DNA of 14,546 nt from Auxenochlorella pyrenoidosa (lineage: Eukaryota; Chlorophyta; Trebouxiophyceae; Chlorellales; Chlorellaceae): NCBI GenBank assembly GCA_001430745.1, contig KQ481938.1, positions 1,514,161 through 1,528,706 on the forward strand, written 5' to 3'. The first letter of the stretch is position 1. Each line of letters opens with the position of its first letter. Below the pieces are notes generated by a model, which did no database searches, was not told the origin of the DNA, and saw nothing but the letters and a program-made list of their open reading frames with translations. The position numbers were made by a program, and so were the translations under genes. Below, piece by piece: positions 1-7,841 of this stretch.

Positions 1-3
1 GGC

Positions 4-1764
4 ATGGCCGGCAGCAGCGCCAGCAGCAGCGCCGGCGCCGGTGCCGGCTCGCCCAACCTGGGTGCCGTGCGCGCCGCGGCGTACAGCATGGGGCTGACGG
101 GCCTGTCGGACAGCAAGACGGGCAAGCGCCTGAGCCGCACCCAGATCCTGAACACCTTCAAGGCGGAGCTGCGCGAGTACCGCGCCCTGCAGGTGGGGGC
201 AGGGGAGGGCCCGCAGGCCAGGGCGCTGCGCAGCAACGGCTGGCGGAGGGTTTGCTGTAGCCCACTGGGAGAGACTGTCTACAGCTTTGAGGTCGCATCT
301 GCGGGGCCCTGGCTTCGCTGCCTGCTGTGCTGATCCACGCGCCACTGGCGGCCCGCTGCGCAGGAGGAGCTGTCCACCTGGACCGCCGCCTTCCGCGAGA
401 AGAACAACCGCAAGCCCAACCTGGTGGATGTGCAGCGCACGGGTGAGGCCTGCGCGGGGCAGGCGCATGGCCAGCTGCGTCCCTGAAGCTCCTGTTCTTG
501 GGCCAGCAGGCGGGCAGGCTCAGCGGGCTCAGCGCGCACCAGCATCCGTTGATCCGCCGCCTCCTCCTCTGGCCAGGCGCTGGTGTGTCGGTTGCATGCC
601 GGCGCACCAACATGCACCTCGGGCGTGCTATGGGTGCGCTCTCAGCCCCCCCCCCCACCCACCACCACACTCACACACACACCACCACCACCACCACCAT
701 CACCACAAACACACACCACCACCACCACCACCACCGCCGCAGGCATCCCCTGGCTGATTGAGCGCTTCAAGCAGTACGTTGTGCTGCGCGACCGCCTCTT
801 CAGCGACACCTCTGTGCTGCGCGGCAAGCTGTCAGACGCGCTGCCCGGTGAGGCAGCCGGCTGGGTGGTGCGCCGCGGGCGAGCAGAGCGCTGGGCTGGC
901 CGTCGTCGGCAGCGCTGCGCCTTCTCGCACACTCTGTGGCCAAGGCCGTGGCAGTCATCAGCCCTCTGCGGGGCTGCTACCCGCTTCTCGCCCTGCATTC
1001 TCCAAGCCCACCATCTGCTGTTCAAGTTTTACCTGTGCGTCCCTCTCGCATCCTTTGCAGACCCCGAGGCCATCCGCAGTGCCTCTGGCGGCAACAACAG
1101 CGGCCTGGCTGCGCCAAACTCGGTCGGTGCGCTTGGCCCCACCAATGCAAACGGCCCGGGCACCGGCGCGCGGTCTGTCATGGCCAGCCGCTTTGCCGCC
1201 GTCATGGAGTACAAGATGCAGCGGCAGGGCAGGGCAGCGGCAGCGGCAGGAGCACAGCAGGCACAGCAGGCGCAGCAGGCTGAAGCGGCAGGTGAGCCGC
1301 CGGAGGAGGCGCCGGCAGCGGTGGACCAGCTGGCAAGCAAGGTGATGGCGTCGCAGGCGCCGGCCCGCGTGCGTCTTGCCATGCAGGCAGCAATGGAGTA
1401 CCGCCAAAAGAAGGCAGCAGCCACCAAGGCAGCGGCAGACGCGGCGGCTGCCGCTGCGCGGACAGCCAGCAGCAGCAGCGCTGCCGTGCGCGCCGCGCGC
1501 CTCACCAGCGCCGGTATGCTGGCTGGGGCACCGCCACCGGCAGGTCTGTCCTCTATGCAGCCGCTGGCAGCAGGAGAGGCAGCAGCAGCAGCAGCAGCAG
1601 CAGTAGCAGCAGCAGCGCAGCCTGCAGCAATCGAGGCAACATCAGCATTGAAGGCCACGGCGCCCGCGCAGACAGTGGCCCCTGCTGCCGTCACCCTGGA
1701 AGGAGAGGCTGCCGAGGCCGCGCCTGCCAATGGTGTAGTTGCTGCAGCTGGCGCTCTGGGATGA
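4..1764 (+). CDS. Protein with Sld2/FAM13-like motif and Ala/Gln-rich tail (5' end unresolved)
   Basis: Four exons join in frame: 4-192, 364-442, 743-847 and 1061-1764, with donors GTGGGG, GTGAGG, GTGAGG and acceptors ending in GCAG. The product has 358 residues if the ATG at 4 is the start, but only 3 nt lie upstream, so the protein may begin outside the window. Residues 49-106 are the only conserved-looking part, with the pattern W69...F73...N78-R79-K80-P81...D85-V86...R97-F98-K99-x-Y101...L104-R105. This resembles the short motif of Sld2/DRC1 replication initiation proteins and RecQL4 N-termini (W..F....GR.P...D...KYK.Y..LR); animal FAM13 proteins carry a similar pattern. From about residue 126 the protein is Ala/Gln-rich with two similar basic helical stretches (AAVMEYKMQRQ and QAAMEYRQKKAA). 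No helicase domain follows, so it is not a full RecQL4. Existence of the gene is well supported; the function is tentative. Confidence 0.72.
646..740 (+). repeat. C-run plus (CAC)n microsatellite at an intron 3' end
   Basis: Eleven consecutive C (646-656) are followed by CAC/CA repeats reaching almost to the acceptor CCGCAG at 737-742. The tract lies in intron 2 (443-742) of the first gene and takes the place of a normal polypyrimidine tract. Confidence 0.9.
1570..1620 (+). repeat. CAG/GCA trinucleotide run coding poly-Ala
   Basis: A near-perfect run of GCA codons, interrupted by single substitutions, lies in the last exon of the first gene and encodes an Ala tract. A second CAG-rich stretch at about 1252-1280 encodes AQQ repeats. 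Such triplet runs are common in GC-rich algal coding sequence and are probably slippage-prone. Confidence 0.85.
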
Positions 1765-2406
1765 CGATGCTGGCATGCAGCACACGTGCAGTGGCCTGTC
1801 CACACGCCCCCAACCCTGCACAGTGCATCTTGGCCTGGACCAGAGGCATTTTGAACTGCCCCTCGTACCCAAGCCACCCAGATTTCCGCCCTCACCCCCT
1901 TGATTGTTTCAAAATCGCCACTCCACCCCCCTCTTGCTTGCGTTGCCCTCTCCTTGCCGTCCAGCAGCCTGCCCCTTGCAGACTGCAGGTTTTGGTGCCC
2001 CCTCAGCCGTGGGGCGCTCAGATTCTTTCGTGCGCCGTTGCACCTCACCACAGAACAAATGCAGCATCCCTTTTGCGCACGAGCCTGGCCCCGTCTCCCT
2101 CCTTTTCCCATCTCTTTGAGAAGATTCTGAACCCTTCTATTTAATCAGATGGTCGGCCCCCTGTATTTTGCGTATGCTGGCAGCTGCCACGCTGCCTGTT
2201 TTGGCCCCTTTGCCTTCCTCCAACTGCTCCTACTCTCAACTCCCAGCCCAGCGTGCGTTGACCTTGCACTTAACCCGCACCTTTGAAGCATGCGCAGCCC
2301 CCGACTAGTCATCGACTCTTCCCAAGCTTGTGTCCAGACTGGTGTGTGACACGATCGCAACAAGCAAGGTTGCCTAGGGGTGATGGCCCTGACAAGGAGA
2401 GCAGCA
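1765..2406. other. Convergent intergenic spacer with both 3' untranslated regions
   Basis: This stretch separates the stop codons of the first gene (plus) and the AlkD-like gene (minus). It is clearly less GC-rich than the flanking coding DNA and pyrimidine-rich on the plus strand, and no open frame here has family resemblance or consistent splice sites. It probably holds the two 3' UTRs. I could not find the TGTAA polyadenylation signal familiar from Chlamydomonas on either strand, so the cleavage sites are not placed. Confidence 0.6.
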
Positions 2407-4267
2407 TCAGCGCCGCTTGCGTTGCCTCTTGGGTGCTGGCGCCTGCTGCCGCTGCTGCGCCGCTTCAGAAGGCGCTCCTCCTTCCCCGCGGTCGCTGCAT
2501 GGAATGCCGTCCTCAGCCGCTGGTTTGGCATCGACAACTCGTTTGTGCTGCGCCAGCAGCCGCCCCCGCACGGCCGCAGGCTGCTTCTCCAGTGCGTACC
2601 GCAGGCCCTCCCGGCTGAAGTGCTGCAGGTGTGCCTCCACAAACTGCGGCTTGGAGCAGCGCAGCGCACGCCGGCTGGGTAAACGAAGGGCCGGGCCAGC
2701 AGTCGGGCGGCAGACCAGCAGCCTCAGCCGGAGCGGAGCCCCACTTCTCAGCACGGTGCGGCGCACTGTGTGCGCAGGCCCACCTGAGTGAGCCGATCTG
2801 CATCGCCCTTGCCCACCTCGCGCAGCACCCACCCGGTGCCCGTCTGCAGCGGGCGCTCGGGAGGGCGGCACGGCGCGAGCTCTGGCAAGCAGCTGGCACT
2901 TCAGGCAACCTGGCTGCCAAGCACCCGTGCATCTCATGCGGGCCAGACCCGCGGCTGCAGCCCACCTGCGCAAACCGCTCCTGCCCCTGCACTGTCACCG
3001 CCAGCGTGTCCAGCAAAGCGTCCCGGAAGCCAGGGAAGACCTGCGGGTGCGCGGGCAACGTGGGGCAAAGGGTAGGGGCAGCATGCGCCAGCACTCAAGC
3101 AGCACTGGGCAGCAGTGCAGGTGAGCGCACTCAGTCTCCACAGGTCTCAGGTAGGTAGGTGGGGTGCCACCCCGTAGTGGGGCAGCATCCAGGCAGCAGG
3201 CCGCTGTCACCTGCTCATCCGGCTTGCGCGCCAGCGTCACAAACGCCACCACCGAGCTGCGGCGCAGCCAGAGGTCGTCCCGCCGGCACCAGGCCAGGAC
3301 AGCGCGGCTGCAGGCCTCCCCCTCGCGCTGCTGCCGCGCCAGCAGGTGCTTGATGAGGGGGCCCAGCAGGCGCCCGCAGATCCAGTCGCAGGTGGACCTG
3401 GGAGTTAGCGCAGGAGGGCTGGGTTGGGGTCAGGGCGGGCTCGCCCACGACTGGCAACACGCGCAGAGGGGCATCCTCCTACCACTATCAAGAGCGGCAG
3501 CGACGCGGCGGGCTGTTCCGGGTACACGCTCGAGGCCTCACGTCCATCAGCAAGGCCTCCCACCAGGCAAACACATGCCCGCCGCTGTACACCTCCTCCA
3601 GGGCAGCCAGCTCGCGCCGCCACTCCGCCGCCATGCCGCGCCTCAGCAGGCAGTGCTGCCAGATGCCGATGCCGCACAGCTTGTCCTCCTGCGGGGCAGG
3701 CTCGGCAGGCGTGTTGCATTGTCCGGTGATGTGTCCGGATCCAGGCCCAACGCAGGCGCTCTGGCGTGCATGCTGTTGCAGTGTAAGGCGTGCATGCTGA
3801 GGAGTACTAAGGCATGCAGTACTGAGGCATGCAGTACTGGCAGTGGGGCCGGATACTGTGGCAGCAGCCTGGGGCGGGAGCCCTCGCTGAGTCTCGGTTC
3901 TGCCGCCTGGTGGAGCCGTACCTGCAGGGGTTCACGCAGCAGCGCCAGGCCCAGCGCACGCAGCTCTGCCGGCTCCATGTCTGTGCCTGCAAGGAAGGCC
4001 TTGAGCACTGCATCCACCGACGGTGTGCTGATGCCGCGGTGCCTGATCACCCCTTTGGAGTAAGAATCCTGGCCTCGGGCGACCTGTTGGGGTGCAAACC
4101 AGGCATGGGCATGTGGGGAGGGGTGGGACAGGGGCCGCGGGCATGGGGCCTGCTTGGCACCGCTGCAGCGGTGGTTGCCCCCACCACCAGCGCACCTCGG
4201 CAGACGCCGCCTGGTCGAGCTGTTGCTGCAGGCTCTGCAGCTGCAAGTCTCGGACACTGGCGCTCAT
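2407..4267 (-). CDS. DNA alkylation repair protein, AlkD-like HEAT-repeat family
   Basis: Seven exons on the minus strand: 4267-4196, 4083-3922, 3688-3564, 3397-3211, 3040-2966, 2843-2784 and 2643-2407. They give 305 residues, and all phases close. AlkD-family proteins are HEAT-like solenoids that bind and excise bulky or cationic alkylated bases (N3-/N7-alkylpurines). Family landmarks in order: GVIRHRGIST (residues 35-44); W120-S-T-C-D124-W125 followed by LLGPLI; LWLRRSSVVAFVTLAR (162-177); VFPGF (183-187); RFAQTGTGWVLRE (204-216, W212); and FVEAHLQHFSREGLRYALEK (228-247). W120, D124, R166 and W212 match the order of the base-recognition residues W109, D113, R148 and W187 of Bacillus cereus AlkD. 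W120 is formed across an intron, which fixes the exon 3 donor at 3563 rather than the stronger-looking GTGAGG at 3541. The tail ends in a basic KRQRKRR, possibly a nuclear localisation signal. The start at 4267 is the simplest; in-frame upstream ATGs at 4363 and 4408 are possible. The family call is strong; substrate and compartment are inferred. Confidence 0.86.
3811..3840. repeat. Tandem 15-bp repeat with palindromic cores
   Basis: Two direct copies of ggcatgcagtactg(a/g) lie at 3811-3825 and 3826-3840, inside intron 2 (3689-3921) of the AlkD-like gene. Each copy contains the palindromes GCATGC and AGTACT. Related partial copies (GCATGC, AGTACT) occur just upstream at about 3768-3808, giving a cluster of about 75 bp. 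Confidence 0.8.
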
Positions 4268-4526
4268 GACAATGCTTTTGTGGGACGATGCGCAGAGTCT
4301 GGCCCGCAGGCGAGCTGAGCGCCAGGGAGCCGCAAAGCTTACAGCTGCCCTGCCAACCAGCATGCCCGGGACTTGCAGAACGACACAAATGATTTGTGCT
4401 GTGATCAAAGGCTATGGGCAAGGTAGAATACGGGTTTCGTGCAATGGCAGCAGGCTGAGCTGCCACCAAGGGCTCTTTGTATGCACATCAGCCTTGCACT
4501 GTGTCGGAAACGTTTCGACGCAACCC
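4268..4526. promoter_or_regulatory. Probable bidirectional promoter between divergent genes
   Basis: Only 259 nt separate the proposed start codons of the minus-strand AlkD-like gene and the plus-strand GH43 gene, so both promoters and 5' UTRs must share this interval unless an upstream non-coding exon exists. The right part (about 4380-4520) is noticeably more AT-rich than the coding flanks. I see no convincing TATA box or other named element. If the AlkD-like protein starts at 4363 or 4408 instead, the shared interval shrinks to 163 or 118 nt. Confidence 0.5.
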
Positions 4527-7433
4527 ATGGTACTGCTCTGCGCCTTGATTCTGCACCTGCTGGCACTGCTGGCAGGAGGCAGGCCGGTGGTGCAGCCCAA
4601 GGAAGAACCCTCGTTCGACGCCGTCATTTCATTGCAGGGCAGCCGTCCCGTGGACACAGATGGCAACGAGGTTCGCCGCCCCGCCGGAACGGCCTGTGCA
4701 CAACTTGGGCGGCATCACCGCGCCGCTCCTGCCTCGCCGCCCCTCACGAGGTCCCTGCCGCCCTGCACCTGCAGGTGCATGCTCACGGTGGCCAGCTCCT
4801 GAAAGAGGGAGGGCTGTTCTACTGGGTGAGGGCAGGCGCAGCAAGGCGAGGGCTGCCGCCCCAATGGGCGTGCCCACTCGCCTGCCATGCAGTCTTGCTG
4901 GGCAGGAATCTGAGCACTCACACGCGTGCGTTCATGCCTGCCTGCCTGCATTTGTTTGCGCGCGTGCGCTCGCATCGCATGCTGCACACTGCCCAGGCTC
5001 TTCTTGCTGGGAGCCGCCCCATCCCCGCCTGCCTGGGCACGCCTCTCCTGTGCGGGCCGGCAGGTGGGCACTTCACAGAAGCGGCTGCCATCCTGGACCT
5101 CCACCCACATCACCCTGTACAGCTCCCCCGACCTCACGACGTGGCGCTACGGTGCGCTCTCACCTGCCCTGACCGCTTGCTCGGCTCCTTTGCGGACAGC
5201 CTGCCAGCAGGCACAGCAGGTTGGCGCTTGGGGCAGGAGCTGGCGTACCGCAGCCTGAACCATGGTGCTGCTCCTCATGCTGTCGCGCGCAGAGGGGGCG
5301 CTGTTTGGCTGGCAGCAGATCCAGGGCTTCCCAGACCTGTTGCCGTATGGCCACCTGCACAACCCCCCGCCACCCTTCCGGGTTGAGCGGCCCAAGGTGC
5401 GAGGGCCCCGGTCGCAGGGGGCGCGCGGGGGGAGCTTGCAAGGCGTCCCCAGGCGCCGAGGGCGCTGCACCTCGGATGCGCCGCCAGGAGCACCCCCTGC
5501 GCTCTGCATCCCCCTCCTCTCCCTGATCTTGTGAGCCCCCGCCCCCCTGCGCGCCGGGCCGAGCCCCGGGGAAGCACCTGCGCAGCGCGAACCCCCCTGC
5601 TGGCCCTGTCTCATGCGGAACCCTCAACCCCCCCACCCCCCACCCCCCACCCACCCCCACCCCGTCCACCCCGTCCACCAAACAAAAAACAAAACAGCCC
5701 TTGCCGCAGCGCCACCGCAGATCCTGCGCCACCCGCGCAGCGGGCGCCACACCCTCTTCTTCCACCTGGACACCCCAGACTTTGAGGCCCCCGCGCTGGG
5801 CAGGGCGGTGAGCAGCGACGGCATCGCAGGTGCGGCGGGCATGGTGCGGGCGCAGGCAGTCCTGTGGGTGGCGTGCTGGTTGTTGTTGTTTCCTGGATCT
5901 GAGGTCCCTGAGTGCATTGACGACACGAGTTTCTTGGGCGGTCACAGCTGGGGACGCAAGCCGTGCTAAAGAGAGGGAAGAGGCTGCGGCACAGGATGCG
6001 CCTCTGCTTTCTTGAGCGGCGAGTCCTCCAGACACACGCCCCCTCTCCGGTGGCCCCACTGCAGGCCCGTACACCTGGGCTGGGCACATCTTTCCTGACA
6101 ACAACACCAGTTACGACATGACAGTGTGGAATGAGCCTGGCAGTGACAGCGCCTACCTTGTGCGCAGGTGGGGATCGAGTGGGCAGCACATGCTGTGGGT
6201 GCTGCTGCACCCACCCAGGAGACTGCGTATGCCGTTATCCAAGGGCCAGAGGCTGCGCACATGTGCCAAGCGCGCATTGTGGCGTGCAGCCACGCCCTGT
6301 TCAGCTGCCCGGTCCAGACGCTGGCGGTGTCACAGCTACAAGACGACTGGCTGGACACTGCAGGCAGGATGTGCTCAGAGGTGCGCGGCTGCAGCCAGGG
6401 GCGCCTGTAGTACTGGCAGCCCCGCCGCCTCTCCTGCAGCTTCAGCAAGGGTGGCCATCCCCCAGGGCCGCAAGCTGCATGCCATTCCGCACGATGAGCG
6501 GCAAACAGGTGGGGTGGCCTGTGCTCACACACGGGCCCCTGGCCTGCCGCCCTCGCAGACCCACGTGGCGGCAGAGGGCCCCGCCGTCTTCCGCCACGCC
6601 GGCCGGCACTACGTGTTCACCTCGCACCTCACTGGCTGGGACCCCAACCCTCCCATGCTGTTTGTGTCAGAGGCGGGCGGCCTGTGCAGCAGCGACTGGC
6701 GGCTGCTGCCCAGGCCCTCGCACGGCCCCAGGGCCAATACAACGTACGACTCCCAGGTGCGTGGCTCGCAAGCTCATCGCCCTGCAGTAGGGAGCTACTG
6801 CTGCAGCGCCTCCACGAAAGCGCTGCCGCTGCTGCAACCTCCTCTGCGACAGCTCCTGGGCCGGCTGGCAGCCTAGCCCCCCCGCCCCGCTGTGCTCACG
6901 AGCGCCACGCTGCGCCTTGTCCCCGCGCAGTCCACCCACGTCTTCACGATAACCTTTGAGGACGGGGAGGAGCTGCTGCTGTGGATGGGCGACCGCTGGC
7001 AGGCCCGCGGGCCGGGCTCTGTTGGGAATGCCTCCTATGTGTGGCTGCCGCTGCTGCCGCATACCCTGGGGCCTGGCTTCGAGCTGGTCTGGGCAGAGGG
7101 GTGGAGCCTGCGGTGAGCAGGGTGGCACGGGGGAGGTCAGGGCTCGAGTGTCACTGCGCTTTGGAGGCACAAACCCAGCGTGTGCGGCGAATCGCTAGGA
7201 CTAGGCCTACGCAACCAGCACAGCCGTCTTGTGTCAAGCGCTTGGCACTCACGCACGGAGGGCGGCCTCGAGCCAATGCTGACCGTGCTGTACACAAGGT
7301 CCGGGTGCCAAGCGCCTGGTTCAACCAGCCGTCCATGCCCTGCTATCTTTGCAGGCAGTTCAAGGGCGCGACCTGGGACCCGTCAGAGCAGCGAGTGCTG
7401 TTCGCCACCGAGCCCCCGCGCGCTGTCAGCTGA
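4527..7433 (+). CDS. Secreted/Golgi glycoside hydrolase family 43, exo-beta-1,3-galactanase-like
   Basis: Ten exons: 4527-4670, 4775-4825, 5064-5151, 5293-5396, 5721-5829, 6065-6167, 6305-6380, 6559-6756, 6931-7112 and 7355-7433. Together they encode 377 residues. The N-terminus MVLLCALILHLLALLAGG is a signal peptide or membrane anchor. Next come DTDGNEVHAHGGQLL (residues 43-57), ITLYSSPDLTTW and RYEGALF, F-R-V-E126-R-P-K, TLFFHLD, GPYTWAGHIFPDNNTSYDM, QLQDDWLDTAG, AAE231GPAVF, TSHLTGWDPNP, NTTYDSQ291STHVF, WMGDRWQ (309-315) and ASYVWLPLL. This is the five-bladed beta-propeller pattern of the GH43 galactan 1,3-beta-galactosidase group, which includes the plant Golgi GH43 enzymes that trim arabinogalactan. 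E126, E231 and Q291 fall where that group has its pKa modulator, acid and Gln base. Three N-glycosylation sequons (NNT, NTT, NAS) fit secretory-pathway folding. The exon 7 acceptor is ambiguous: 6290 would add five residues. The first intron donor, GTTCGC, is atypical. The likely role is hydrolysis of beta-1,3-galactan side chains in cell wall or arabinogalactan proteins; substrate is inferred. Confidence 0.87.
5627..5699 (+). repeat. C-rich (CCCCA)n-type tract in a GH43 intron
   Basis: Runs of C separated by single A, then two GTCCACCCC units and an A-rich AAACAAAAAACAAAAC segment, lie within intron 4 (5397-5720) of the GH43 gene and end about 20 nt before the acceptor. On the minus strand this is a set of G-runs able in principle to form a G-quadruplex. 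Confidence 0.85.
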
Positions 7434-7841
7434 TGCCCGTATTGCGGGACCTCCTGCAGCACCCTGCGGCAGATCCGCTGCAGAAGTTTCGTACGATTCT
7501 CGGCTGAGCCGGGCCAAGCCAGCCTCCACCCTGCTGCTGGTGCGATGCGTTTGCAAGGGAAATGCAACGGCTCCGGTTGGGTTCGACAGATCCTCAGGGG
7601 TTGGCAAGACAGCCCTTTTGGTTGAGCAGCTCAGGTTTGATTTGATGCCCAATCTGCTCATACCAGGGTAAAGTGGACACGCCATCAAGCTGTTTAAACA
7701 GCAGGGTGGGCAAGCGTGAACCCTGCTGCGTGCGCTGCTGGCAGCATTCGGGTCTCAACCTCGGGCGCCGACAAACTGCTCAAAGCTGCATACTTTGTCC
7801 CTGGTACAAGGCACAGGCGTTCAGCGGTGCACGCGGGCGCC
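7434..7841. other. Tandem intergenic spacer: GH43 3' UTR and promoter/5' UTR of the SNF2-like gene
   Basis: This 408-nt stretch lies between the GH43 stop and the proposed start of the next gene on the same strand. It is less GC-rich than the coding parts. No gene is supported inside it: one frame is open across 7180-7671, but it runs through the last GH43 intron and exon in another frame and has no family resemblance. It holds a perfect 14-bp palindrome at 7689-7702, annotated separately. No TGTAA signal was seen. Confidence 0.55.
7689..7702. repeat. Perfect 14-bp palindrome, gctgtttaaacagc
   Basis: The sequence equals its own reverse complement over 14 bp and stops there, because the next bases on either side do not pair. 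It lies 139 nt upstream of the proposed start of the SNF2-like gene. It could be a dimeric protein-binding site, or a chance palindrome. Confidence 0.5.

Noticed and set aside
583..760. Pro/Thr/His-rich open frames across the CAC repeat
   Set aside because: They are simple-sequence translations of an intronic microsatellite lying between two well-supported exons.
1029..2111. Long antisense open frame (360 codons) opposite the first gene
   Set aside because: It is the Ala-rich mirror of GCA/CAG-repeat coding sequence in very GC-rich DNA; it has no family resemblance, and the sense strand has consistent exons.
2644..2700. Earlier acceptor (about 2680) for the last exon of the AlkD-like gene
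   Set aside because: It would put FVEAHLQHF out of frame with the preceding exon, whereas the acceptor CCGCAG ending at 2644 joins in phase.
3536..3542. GTGAGG donor at 3541 (minus strand) for exon 3 of the AlkD-like gene
   Set aside because: It closes phase 0 upstream, but the only nearby acceptor (3398) would then read exon 4 in the wrong frame and lose CDW and the rest of the family motifs; the donor at 3563 restores all of them.
6440..6508. Possible extra 69-nt phase-0 exon of the GH43 gene, flanked by TCCTGCAG and GTGGGG
   Set aside because: It would leave introns of 59 and 50 nt, far below the shortest other intron here (104 nt), and insert 23 residues where E225 joins T226 in good agreement with the family. 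Junction reads could still overturn this.
7716..7841. Upstream in-frame ATG (7716) for the SNF2-like gene
   Set aside because: The ATG at 7842 has a much better initiation context and leads straight into the SAM-like domain; the 42 extra residues show no conserved feature.
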